A DNA stretch of 64,000 nucleotides from contig NC_092582.1 of NCBI RefSeq assembly GCF_037975245.1, forward strand, positions 26,283,077-26,347,076, in the 5' to 3' direction. The notes under the pieces were generated by a model. That model had not been told where the DNA came from. It did not search any database and saw only the letters and a program-made list of their open reading frames with translations. Made by a program: the position numbers and the translations under genes. Source of the stretch: Apostichopus japonicus. Lineage: Eukaryota > Echinodermata > Holothuroidea > Aspidochirotida > Stichopodidae. How positions within the stretch are numbered: the first letter of the stretch is position 1; every line of letters starts with the position of its first letter. Positions 1 to 12,300 of this stretch are shown here, piece by piece.

Positions 1-3000
1 TTGAATTATGTCTTCTTCTTCCAGAATTAACACAAGAGCTGTTTTCACGGCATGTTATATCTAAATTACTGAGGCCCTGTTAATGTTTAGTTAGCTAACA
101 CGTACAGCTATGATTATTTGGACGTAGTGGTATTAACGAATACTGGGTTTGTATAGTCACCATGCAGAAGATAGATGAGTTGACGTGATGAAGTATTGCT
201 GTTGAAAGGCAATATTAGCGGCTCTTAGTTCTATTGTTTTAAAGCCAAGGGAGGGCGGATTCTTCCGACTAAATTATCTAAAATATGTTATCCAAAGTTA
301 GATGAAGATGTATATTACCTTCCCCACCCCCCCCCCCCATGGACGTCTATTTAACGTCATTAAACCGTCAAATATGCTAAACTATTGTCATATACAGCGG
401 CGGTTTTAACCCTTCAACGCCCGTACTGCCCCCATTATTAATTAAGAATCGCTATACTGATACTGTACACAGAAACTAACAATATAGTAAGAAAAAGTAG
501 ATTATCCCTGTTTCATGCATGGAACAAACATTCATTTCTTTCAGAAAAGAGAAATCATAATATAAATAACACATCTTTATTCGTTTATTTTTTTATTAAT
601 TGTGCGACTCCCGTGCATGGGGACCGTATGATTCATGTCCATTCTTAAGTCAAAATTATAGAGTGGACAATGAGCAATTAGCTACATATCTGTCAAATAC
701 TTTGCAACACGTGACACCAACCCTGCTTCAAGTTCTTATTTTCTACAATGTGAGACAGTTTCAACTATCTTGATATCTCGTTGTTAGCAAAACTACGTCA
801 AACTTCTCATTGTTCCATCTCTTTAACCTATTTTTTGATACATGAATGTTTATAGATAATCTGGAATCTCCGTCCTTCTCCTATGCATATACAACCTACA
901 CATCAGCATACTTTTCAAGTTTAGTTTGTGGTAGGCACTGACACTAGCCGTCTAGCATGACTTAACTTTCTGGTCACATAATTGATTTTCAACCAGAAGT
1001 AACCGGTGATGTGATCATCTTTTTTTAAATTTATTTCCAGCAACAACAAATGTAGCTACCATAACTTGCAAAATTATGAAAACATTAACAATAAAGAGAC
1101 CGTGTTTAGAATTAACATTCCCATCCATTTGAGATTACTTTAACATTCGTTAAATAAGCTTGACGTCATTAAAAAAGTTAGCGCATATCCGCAACTTTAT
1201 TCATTTGGTTATTTGTATTTGCAGGAAACGGAAACTCGCAATACATGAATTTGCTCCTATCGTGCAATTGTTTTTAAATGTAAAATGTTGGTAGTGCGTT
1301 TTAAATGATTGCTCTTTGTTTTAGTGCGTTTACAATCTGACCAGAGGACAGCTGTAGGGTGAAAAGAAACTATTCAGAAATCTGCGAACATGAATAACAG
1401 GCAGATAGATATAGCGCACTTTTATCAGGATGAACTTTGTTTTATTAAGTTATGTATGATTATTTTTTTTCCTTTCTTGCAGGATCACAGATATGATTTT
1501 AAACTTCCTCCTGATCCGGTTCAAGAAGTAAGAATGTCGAAAATTCCATTTTCAGTTTGTCTCATACTTAATTACATTCAATAAGCAAACAAGAGTTTAT
1601 CTTCGTGAGACAGACTTACAGTGAGTCATATACAACTTGAATAAGTAGGTCATCGTGTTAATTGCTGATAATTTACTATCAATTGTTCCTCCTTATATGT
1701 TTATAACCACATGTCCACCAACGTCTGTTGAGTAAATGGAATGCTGTTCTATCCCTGGAAACTTGCCTCTTGAATTGCAAACAAGCTGAAGATTGTATAC
1801 ATTGCTTATAATATCGAGCTAAAATTGACTTCAAAAGTGAGCTCATAAAAACTATTACAATTTTAATGATCTTATCACAGATCTTAAACTGTCCATCCTG
1901 AGTAACTGTTCATATACTGTGGCAATTATTCTTAACTGTAGTTAACGGATAGCAAGAATAATGGTGGTATATTTCATACTTACACTTAGAGAGGAACTAG
2001 TAGATAAAGAGAGATGTATGCATGATAATAGTAATGGTCTAGCGATCCAACATAATCTGATGATGAATAATCGAATCAAAGTCTTTGCTGCTTGTTCCCG
2101 TCTGGACCATATCATTCTAAGTAGGTAATACGCCTTAATATGAGTTAATAGAAGAAAAGTTATGACTAACACATTTACCTGAAGAGGCTATTGTGTTTTC
2201 CTTTAAACGTTCAACTAAGCTGATTCTACTATATTGTATAATGGATTGAGCTCAGTAATACTAAATCACTAGTGGTAGTGTATGTTATATGGAATAGTAT
2301 TTGAGTACATAAGATTAAGTGTGAGAATGAATTAAATGGTGACAATAGGCAGAAGTATTGTCTTAATATGTTATAGTCAAATAAAACTAATTGGGTTCTA
2401 GTTCTCCTTCCACAGCTAAGCATGTTTTTTGAATATTTACTTTTATAATAAGCTAAATTTCTGGAATGTTCCCTTTGATGCTAAATTCATGATGACTCCT
2501 CGGTGCAGTCCTAAATGTTACTGTTAACTTCTGTAATAACAGTTGTAGTAAATTGCATACCCAATAATTGAATATCAAATTAAAAGCACACTATAAAACT
2601 GCTTTTGTTGTGAATGTTCACATCAAAAAGTGTATTGAAATATAGCAAAGGTAGGGAACTCCTTACGAACTCTTGTAAGTAAGAAGAAGATCAGGCATGA
2701 GTTTGATGAAGGAAATGAAGGTAATCAGAAGCTTTCTCTCGAATCATTCTGTTAGAATGGATAAATGGGAATTTCTCTATTTTTTTTTTTTTTGGCACAG
2801 AGGCGGAGAAGGTCAACAAAGAAATGCACAGTCTTGTGAGGTTAGTAATGAATATCGCAGCTGAATGAGACTCACTGTTATAATCAAATTTTTTATTTTG
2901 GATGAGATTTATTGTCACAAAAAGACTGTACACTTACATATAAGAAAAAGAAAATCTGTATCGCTACTTCCTGACCGGTATCAACTTTATTTCTCAACTG

Positions 3001-3322
3001 AAACCAAACGTGACATACTGAAGTTTGAGGCGAGAGGGGGGGGGGGGGGTGGTGGGAGGGAGTATTGTCTTATAAAGTAATTTACACTGAGCTCTGAATA
3101 TTCTGATAGGACTGAAAGTTAAGACACATCATCGGTAAATAAACATCTTCTATAAGCAGTACTGACAAACATATCACTCAAGACAACTATCTCTGTATCT
3201 CACTGATAAGGTCTAAATAGGAATGTGGAAAGAAAAAGAGAAATACCTCTCCGGGATCAAACTTGTTTTAAACTTTAATTGATTAGATAGATTTTAAATA
3301 ATATGACAGCAGATGATTCATA
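1..3322. other. Non-coding AT-rich DNA, nothing recognised
   Basis: No open frame here resembles a known family, and the longest ones have no splice or codon signal worth calling. The stretch contains a C run near 333-348, an A/T run near 2781-2794 and a G run near 3038-3048. No terminal repeats or tandem arrays were seen. Confidence 0.6.
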
Positions 3323-5033
3323 TCAGTCTGTGTATAGCAGGTGATGCCTGTTATTCTGTGTAGCAGGGATCCCTGTTAGGATGTGTAGCTGGTGATTCCT
3401 GTTATTCTATGTAGCTGGTATCTCCGTCTGTCTGTGTAGCAGGTGTTGCCTGTTAATCTGTGTAGCAGGGATCTCTGTCAGTCTGTGTAGCAGGCGATGC
3501 CGGTTATTATGTTTAGCAGGGATCTCTGTCAGTATGCGTAGCAGGTGGTGCCTGTTATTCTGTGTAGCAGGGATCTCTGTCAGTCTGTGTAGCAGGTGAT
3601 GCCTGTTATTCTGTGTAGCAGGGATCTCCTTCAGTCTGTGTAGCAGATGATGCCTGTTACTCTGTGTAGCAGGGATCTCTGTCAGTCTGTGTAGCAGATG
3701 ATGCCTGTTATTCTGTGTAGCAGGGATCTCTGTCAGTATGTGTAGCAGGTGATGCCTGTTATTCTGTGTAGCAGGGATCTCTGTCAGTCTGTGTAGCAGG
3801 TGATGCCTGTTATTCTGTGTAGCAGGGATCTCTGTCAGTCTGTGTAGCAGGTGATGCCTGTTATTCTGTGTAGCAGGGATCTCTGTCAGTATGTGTAGCA
3901 GGTGATGCCTGTTATTCTGTGTAGCAGGGATCTCTGTCAGTCTGTGTAGCAGGTAATGCCTGTTATTCTGTGTAGCAGGGATCTCTGTCAGTCTGTGTAG
4001 CAGGTGATGCCTGTTATTCTGTGTAGCAGGGATCTCTGTCAGTCTGTGTAGCAGGTGATGCCTGTTATTCTGTGTAGCAGGGATCTCCTTCAGTCTGTGT
4101 AGCAGATGATGCCTGTTACTCTGTGTAGCAGGGATCTCTGTCAGTCTGTGTAGCAGATGATGCCTGTTATTCTGTGTAGCAGGGATCTCTGTCAGTATGT
4201 GTAGCAGGTGATGCCTGTTATTCTGTGTAGCAGGGATCTCTGTCAGTCTGTGTAGCAGGTGATGCCTGTTATTCTGTGTAGCAGGGATCTCTGTCAGTCT
4301 GTGTAGCAGGTGATGCCTGTTATTCTGTGTAGCAGGGATCTCTGTCAGTATGTGTAGCAGGTGATGCCTGTTATTCTGTGTAGCAGGGATCTCTGTCAGT
4401 CTGTGTAGCAGGTAATGCCTGTTATTCTGTGTAGCAGGGATCTCTGTCAGTCTGTGTAGCAGGTGATGCCTGTTATTCTGTGTAGCAGGGATCTCTGTCA
4501 GTCTGTGTAGCAGGTGATGCCTGTTATTCTGTGTAGCAGGGATCTCCTTCAGTCTGTGTAGCAGGTGCAACCTTTTATTCTGTGTAGCAGGGATCTCTGT
4601 CAGTCTGTGTAGCAGGTGATGCCTGTTATTATGTTTAGCAGGGATCTAAGTCAGGCTGTGATGCAGGTGATGCCTGTTATTCTGTGTAGCAGGGATCTCT
4701 GTCACTCTGTGATGCAGGTGATGCCTGTTATTCTGTGTAGCAGGGATCTCTGTCAGTCTGTGTAGCAGGTGATGCCTGTTATTCTGTGTAGCAGGGATCT
4801 CCTTCAGTCTGTGTATAGTAGGTGATGCCTGTTATTCTGTGTAGCAGGGATCTCCTTCAGTCTGTGTATAGTAGGTGATGCCTGTTATTCTGTGTAGCAG
4901 GAATCTCCTTCAGTCTGTGTATAGTAGGTGATGCCTGTTATTCTCTGTAGCAGGTGATTCCTGTTATTATGTGTAGCAGATATCTCCGTCAGTTTGTGTA
5001 GCAGGTGCAGCCTGTTATTCTGTGTAGCAGGCA
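3323..5033. repeat. 51-bp minisatellite with 459-bp higher-order repeat
   Basis: About 33 copies of a 51-bp unit run head to tail. Each unit is itself two related halves of about 25-26 bp, both beginning CTGTGTAGCAGG; one continues TGATGCCTGTTATT and the other GATCTCTGTCAGT. Variant units marked by CTCCTTCAG recur at 3626, 4085 and 4544, exactly 459 bp (nine units) apart, so two full nine-unit blocks lie at 3626-4543. Edge copies are more diverged, with a TATAG insertion in several units near 4815-4925. Because 51 is divisible by three, the minus strand stays open for 387 codons with a 17-residue repeat. I treat that as a by-product of the repeat rather than a gene. Confidence 0.95.
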
Positions 5034-5832
5034 GTATGTAAACAAGTGACATCTGTTGTTTTCTGTCATTCCTTCGTAAGCTGCAGTTGTTTGTGGAGGT
5101 GACAACACTTTTAAATAGTAATAATTTGTTATCTTTCTAGGTTACATATTGGAACTAGGGTTATCACTGCGAGGACCAGCAGATGTCTAACGAGTACTCT
5201 TCCAGAGAGAGAGACAGAGAGGTGGAGAGAGAAACAGAGACAGCTGAGTGGAGAGAGAGAGAGAGAGGGGGGGGGGTGGAGAGAGCAGATAGTCTGACAT
5301 TCTTCTCTGTAATGTCTCTGGAGACATTTTTTTAGTTAACCGTCTTTTCCTTTCTGATTATTGATCATATATTTTGCGAGTAGATATTAATTATCAACGA
5401 TTCTGGTCTTTTAGCTTCAAAAGGACTTAGCCTTTCCATTTCTGCTGAACTCATTATTTTTTATAAACATGTGATGCTGCTACTTCTTCATGGACCGATT
5501 ATTCAATCACGTGACATATGGAATGGATCTACTGCTGTTTTGTAACATAGAGAATGTGGAATCATGTTCTTTATCATATAGATTAAATATCATTGCGTAA
5601 TATCATAGTGAATGTAGGTTATGATCAGGTTATGAATTTGCAATGATTAACTAAAGCGTAATAACATATTGAATATGTTATTGCTTGTTACATTAAATGG
5701 ATTAACTACTGATACTTAATGTAGTGAATGTGTACTTGTAATCGCATGCTGTACTAAACGGACTATCAATTGTCACATTGTTACGTAATTGATGATATTT
5801 TGCCTGCATTTACTCAGGATAAAGTTCAACTA
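5034..5832. other. Non-coding DNA with GA-rich microsatellite
   Basis: A purine-rich GA/GAGA tract with a G run lies at about 5200-5285. Otherwise the DNA is AT-rich and nothing is recognised. Confidence 0.6.
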
Positions 5833-6050
5833 ATGGTAATACCATGCATACTGATGTTACGTAATGGTAATAACATAAGATGTTACGTAATGGTAATACC
5901 ATACTGATGTTAAGTAATGGTAATACCATACTGATGTTACGTAATGGTAAAACTATACTGATGTATACTTAATGGTAATACCATACTGATGTATACTTAA
6001 TGGTAATACCATACTGATGTTACGTAATGGTAACACCATACTGATGTTAT
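5833..6050. repeat. 27-bp minisatellite, about 8 copies
   Basis: Units of about 27 bp read TAATGGTAATACCATACTGA followed by TGTTACG. One early copy carries an extra 4 bp, and two copies have TATACTT in place of TTACG. The core GGTAATACC is close to self-complementary. Confidence 0.9.
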
Positions 6051-8700
6051 GCAATGAGTGTTATTCTCGTCTCAGTTCTTTCATGTTTCTGTTTTTACGA
6101 TGAATGTATATTTAACCGTTAAACCACTCTTTACGCTACCACCAGATAATAGAAATGCCAAGTTGACCCAAGATTCAGGAAATTACAAGTTAACCCAAAA
6201 TACACCAATTTGTGTTCAAATTAAATGAAAGTGACATATTATAAAATTATTATTATTTATTTGTATTATTAAATTCTTCATACTAATATAATTTTCGGAG
6301 GAACCGGAACATATATTAAAATGGATAACATTTAATACTGTAGGCATAAGTACAGACAGTTACCTTCAACATTTGGAAGCAGAAAAAAATCAGGAAACAA
6401 AACAGAGAAAATATGAGACGGCAGAGAGCTTGACCTCCGCCCAAGACCTAGGATCACCCTCTCCGGGAATAAAAAACTAAAAAACTAAACTAGAGCCCAC
6501 CAGGTGACTGTACAGTACCATCGAAAGCACTCTGTCCACCTGATTCCTAATCTAGAAGGCTCCTTACCCCTCATCAGAGCCAAGGCCTCCTACCAGCTAA
6601 TCAAGTAAAACTTGTCAAGGGGAACTAGTAATATGAATATACCAATCGTTGTGTCCCACCCAACTATCTTAAAGTTAGGAAACCTGTTTGCCATATTTTT
6701 ATCTAACATTTTTAGCGTCAAAGACGGATCAGAAAAATTACTCTGAAATGTTTGAACCTTGGGGTGGGAGGAGGGGGGTGGGGATGGGTGGGGATTGTCT
6801 TCAGATCAATGTGATATCAATTGTATATCTTTGAGAGAGAATAGTCAATTGTGAAGATGGTTGTATAATCTACCAATGTAACCTCTCAGTCAAATGATTT
6901 AACTACTATGCTTATTTTTGTCTTTCGACAGTTACAATGAAATTTATACGTATTTTTTTTCTTAACTTCAAAACCATTTACAAAAATTTTTTTTACTGTT
7001 TGCGTTTTGTCATAAAGTAATCATATTAAAACTTCATCGAGTGTGTAGGAGACCCTATGATCTCTATCATAGGTCAACAATTGCATGTTACACTATAATT
7101 GATCTGTAATATTGAAGTTGTCTTACTGGAGAAAATAAAATCAAGGACGATTTGGTGTATATCGAACTTCAAGACATTTCCAGTTGACATGACGTCACTT
7201 ATTTAGTTCTTTGCTTCTTATTTAGCTTAAATATTTCCTGTGACAGTTTGTTGTTACAAGTAATAACAGTTTATGCATCATTTACCTTCACTTACAGCTA
7301 CCAGTTTTATATTTGATATTTGTTTGTGTTAGTTTGGGTGGGGTGCTTTTTGCTTCTTTTTTTTTTGCTTTTGCCTTTGTTCAATGTTCATTCTATAATC
7401 TATGGAATTTAAAGCCTACTGTAAACATAATTTGTGGTATGGTTTACGATGACGTGTATATTACGTAATATGATCATTACATAACATTATAATATTGTGC
7501 TTAATTTAAAGATAATGATCGGCTATCTATATTGTGCTCTCTTGTATCTTATTACTACGCGAGCTAGACATTTACATTCATGTGTATACTTTCGTTATGT
7601 GTATCTTTCCTTAAGTTCCATTACAGCCGATAAAAGACGATACAGTGACGTGTCTGTGACGTCCTTCAATAATCATTCGAACAGGACATTGACAATCTGA
7701 ACAGTTACTGAAGCTTGAAATCAATGATCGTACTTCTATATATTGTAGGTCTTGTAGTTAACTCATGGCTGAGACCAAAAGCTGTTCAACAATCCAATGT
7801 AAACATTTGATCATAGGTTTTAAATGGCAAATTATTTCAGAATATTTTGCAGATTGTAAGAATTACATGAAAGTATCGTTATTTTGTTAATACCACGTCA
7901 TTGCAGTTTCTTATGTTTTGGCTTCAATTGTCCAGCTTTAAAACTATTGCAAGCACACGAACAGGTCCTTTCATTTTATACCCTCAAGTTATTGTGCACA
8001 TATTATTGTAACCATTTCTGGGGTAATCTTCCACTAGCAAATTGCTTAAATATAAATTAAAAAAATTACCTCTAAATCTCCTTTCATGAATAGTTGTTTT
8101 CTTTGAATATATTATATTCGAAATAACACATTGTTTATAAATGTTTCCGTAATTTGCGATCTTTCTATTGTTCTTTCTTCATTCCCTTTTCATTCTTTTG
8201 TCTTTTCTTATTTTTGCTTTCTTTTATCGTTTTTACCATTCATGTGATTAAACAAAGGTAATGAGAGATATATTTGTTTAATGAACATAGGTAATGTGAA
8301 AGAATATAGTCGGTCGGCCATGCAGCTCGTATTCGATTAGCTGTAGCACGTTATTAACTTGGAAAAGTTAATACTCACTAATCGTTCCGTCATCCTACTA
8401 GAGAGTATTAACACGGACTTTACACTTTGTTTTGTTGTTTTCTTTTCAAAACACCTTTCATTGTAACAGTCATGCATTACAACATGTCTTCGTTTTGTCC
8501 AACAACAAAAAAATCCCCTTTTCTGTTTGTTGAAGTTTGGTATAATTTTGTATCTTAATCGTACCAAATTCTTACGTAACTTGTGATTACAATGACCATC
8601 AGAGATAATTTTGATTTGATAACAGTTTGTTATAATTTTGTATTGTTATGAATCGTATGGTGATTTGAAAGATACAGCCAAGGCGTAGACCTACTGTGTC
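6051..8700. other. Non-coding DNA, nothing recognised
   Basis: AT-rich sequence with a G-rich run at about 6763-6795 and several poly-T runs. No supported coding, RNA gene or transposon end was seen. Confidence 0.55.
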
Positions 8701-9129
8701 AATACAAAACGACGTCAGAATTAATTTTGTCGAGTTTCAGACTTTCCGAAGTTGTCGAGTTGTTGCTTTGTTAAACTTTTACAACACGTCAAACATATAT
8801 GACTTTGTCGAGTTGATAAGTCACGCTAACCTGTAAAATCTTGAAAAAAAGAATTGTCAAATTGTCTTGTTGTTCTATGTGTTTGGGACAACAACACTTC
8901 AAACACGTAATATTTGTCGCAATGTCAACTAATACCATAACATTATATCTTGACAAAAATGGATAAATTGTCGAGTTGCTGCCTTACCCCCATGGAGATC
9001 GGTATCCCATAACTTTGATTTGTTGATATGTCAAGTAACAAAACAATTACAAAAATAATAAATGATAAAGATGCCGTGTTGTCTGCTAAACTTCACAGCA
9101 CGTCAGAACCACGTTAATGTAAGACTTAT
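8701..9129. repeat. Degenerate repeat with TGTCGAGTTG motif
   Basis: The motif TGTCGAGTTG or a close variant recurs near 8727, 8753, 8804, 8856, 8917 and 8969, alternating with blocks resembling AACACGTCAAAC. Spacing is irregular at about 25-60 bp. The series resumes beyond the MITE at 9130-9363, for example with CACCTCGACAA at about 9380, so the MITE inserted into this array. It looks like an old, decayed tandem repeat. Confidence 0.5.
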
Positions 9130-9363
9130 CAAGGGCGTAGGAACCGGGGGGGCTGGGGGGCGCCAGCCCCCCAGTGAAAAATATGGGGGGGGGCGGAAGA
9201 ATCATTCCCCCCATGGCACCAAATTGCATCTGAGGCCACCTGGAAATGCAAAAAAATTCCAAAGGGGAGGGGGACAGCCCCTCCCCTTAGACCCCTCCCC
9301 CAGGCCGGCCATCAGTCTTCAGCCCCCCCCCCCCCCACTCAAAAGTACCTTCCTACGCCACTG
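9130..9363. mobile_element. hAT-like MITE (234 bp) with 8-bp target duplication
   Basis: The flanks are identical 8-mers, AGACTTAT, at 9122-9129 and 9364-9371. The element starts CAAGGGCGTAGGAACC and ends CTTCCTACGCCACTG, giving imperfect inverted ends with the core GGCGTAGGAA. The interior is G-rich on the left and C-rich on the right and encodes nothing. An 8-bp target duplication with CA.GG-type ends is typical of hAT transposons. The element at 40254-40580 has the same kind of ends. A 100-residue open frame crossing it is an artefact. Confidence 0.85.
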
Positions 9364-9371
9364 AGACTTAT

Positions 9372-12300
9372 ACAAACATGACACCTCGACAATAAATATC
9401 AAATAGTTTGAATGTCGTGTTACATACTAAAGCAGTAAGTCTAAAACTTGTTTGTACCTTCAGAACCACCGTGAAATCAAAATATTGACTTGTAAAATAA
9501 TAAAACTTCAAATCAAAGATTCTGTGATCCATTTCCTTTCTTTATCTGCTTACTGTATTCTACTGCAGTGTTGGTGTTAGCATGCACAGGTACTATAACT
9601 TGAAGATATAATCTAAATATTTTTAATGTTTACCTAAATCTTTTTCTCCAAGCTAGGAGTTATCCACTAATATTCTGTTAAGGCTATACACAAATGTCAA
9701 TGTATTTTTCGAAAAGTGTCTTCAATCTGGTTACGTGGCGCACGCTCCTGCAATTATCCCCTAACTTTTATCCTCGGTATTTGTTTCATGAATGTTGATC
9801 TCTGATTGGAGGATGCCTAACATTTGTATTGTGTGGCCTATATACATACTTACAGCAGCACTCCGGACTGTTTGGCGTTCCATGTAAATGCAAGCACACA
9901 TGAATATGTGATGTAACAATTGAGATGTTTGTGGTCGTTTTCAACGTCATATTCCCTCAAACTGTAACCAGATGAATTTGTATATTTGTTATCTTGATCT
10001 GGAGGTTAATTACGACAAGTACGAAAGGACAATATGTTACAGTTTCGACATTTTAAATGTACAATCAACCTAGCTTATTTTGTAAACATAACCGGGCAAA
10101 ATTGTTTCGAATAGCAACCTTTCAAGAAATGAACCCTGTTTGATATAAGATTATACCCCTCTTGCATTCAAATGACCTATGATAGAGTTTTAGATTGTAA
10201 ACAAGTTATTATTCAACAGACCAACTTGTTTATCAGTTGATGTCGTTTTTCTTAATTACAAACCATTTCACACAGAAGCGTAAGTTTTAGCGTATATATA
10301 TATATATATACATATACACATATACACATGTATGTATATGTAATAAAGTTCATATATTTTAACAAAATAACCAAGTACTAGAGGTGAATCTAGGGACATG
10401 TAGTTTAGTCAGCTATCTTTGAAGACAAGATAGAGATTTAAAAAAAGTTCGTCCTACCTCAGGGCCGTGCCAAACGATGCCAAACAACGTTTGAATTGAT
10501 TATTAGCATAGTTTAGATCAGGGCCAACTTTGAGAGACATTAAACCACTGATAAATAACATTTTGCTCGACGGATATTACCTCTTCTGGTCACCCCTACA
10601 TTTTGCTTTTACCATATCATGGATTTTAGCTGGCTTTTAACAAACATAGATCAACTTTTATTTTAATGCAGTGAAAGTTCTTTCAGAAGTGGTCATGTGT
10701 ATAGAATGGAATGTTCGCCAATTTCACCTGACCTTATATGACCTTCAGGCAGTAATGTCGAGAAACCGGTGGATATTTCGCTGTCACCGAATATGATTCT
10801 GGCCAAGCTATATAAGTTCAAAAATAGCTTGATGTCATTCAAATCCAGAACATTTTGTGTATGATCTGGTATAGTTTCTTCTTTGACTGAGTGAATGGCT
10901 TATTTCATCCTTCATGGTGTGAATTTTTGATCAGCAGTACAAGAGATATATCTTTCTCGTTAACAGTGCAGTTTATGGTAAACCGCAAGCTGATATATTG
11001 TATATTCATCCTAAGAAAGGGATAATATCAAATTAATACAAAGTTCAGTGATGGGGTAATGAATGCTCCTTGTTTTACGTGTGTAATTAGTCAACGTACT
11101 GATAATAATCATAAACTTAATAAACAAATAAAGCAGAACACACATATAAGTGCAAACTATGTAAGGGAAGTCGGGTGTGGATGGCTGGAAATCTGGACAC
11201 ACTAGCCTATATGACGCCATGATCAATTTGTGGTGCGTTAGATATGCATCACCACATATATCATGACAAGACTGGACTGGAGAGTGTAGGAAGGCGGGGT
11301 GAGGTTGGCGTGGATAAGTTACATTATTTAGGTTGTACTGAGGTCACATGTGGTTCAATATCGTACTATGAACATTGCCTTGCTGAAGTCAAGTAAACGT
11401 GAAACAATTTTGGCGCATTTGTGTAAGTATATTTTGCCGGAAGTCATTGTTTTCCAAGATGAATATATTACGTAAAACGACAGTCGATCCATTGTGAGAG
11501 TGAAGCAAGAACGGGATGTGTGTGGAAGGCTAATGTGACCGGAACGACGGTAAAACCTGATCATGTTTGGTTAGCGTGCGGATGAAAATAATTTAACACT
11601 TAACGACACTTTAAGTAGAATTTGTGTGTGTAAATTTGTAACTTCAATCTCCGACAAGCCATGTAATGTTAACAACTGTTATAAAATTATCAATATATCT
11701 AAACATGTGAATATGGCCGTACAACTGCCGATTAGAAAAATAAACTGTTTGAACCAATAATACACGATAAAATTCATTCATGTTATCTATACACACAAAT
11801 TCAGTGTTATCGATTTCTTCTTCAATTACAGGCCCTCTATATGCATACATTATCACATCGTTTAATGATATCTTAATTTACCTGAGCTTACTCTAAAGCA
11901 AACGTAATACTTTACACAACTGTGATGATAAGGAAATGTTTTTCTCTTTATAAACCTTAAAGCAGTCGTATTTCGACCTATCAAGAATGCTACCAAAACC
12001 TTTAGACTATTCAAACTTAGATTGTAATTAATCAAATTAATGCATCTTGTTTTAAATCGGTTCATGGGAGTTATTAATAAAGTAAATAAAGCTTGCAACC
12101 TGTCGTCACCCAGAAAGTTTTTTTATTTAGATTTAATCCTTTGAAGAACTAAAGATGAACTGGAAACATCCAAACTTTAATTTACTTTGAAAACTTTGAA
12201 TTAAACCTTTCAATTTCAACGAACAATTTCGCTACGGTATTCCTGAAGCACACAACAGATTTACTCAAAATCAACCTAAATATTTGTTATAAATATACAA

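Noticed and set aside
3323-5033. CRISPR-like regular array
   Set aside because: There are no unique spacers: the entire 51-bp unit repeats, and the context is eukaryotic.
9062-9364. 100-codon frame rich in Gly and Pro
   Set aside because: It reads from unique DNA into the MITE and its G/C runs; the insertion borders show the frame is accidental.
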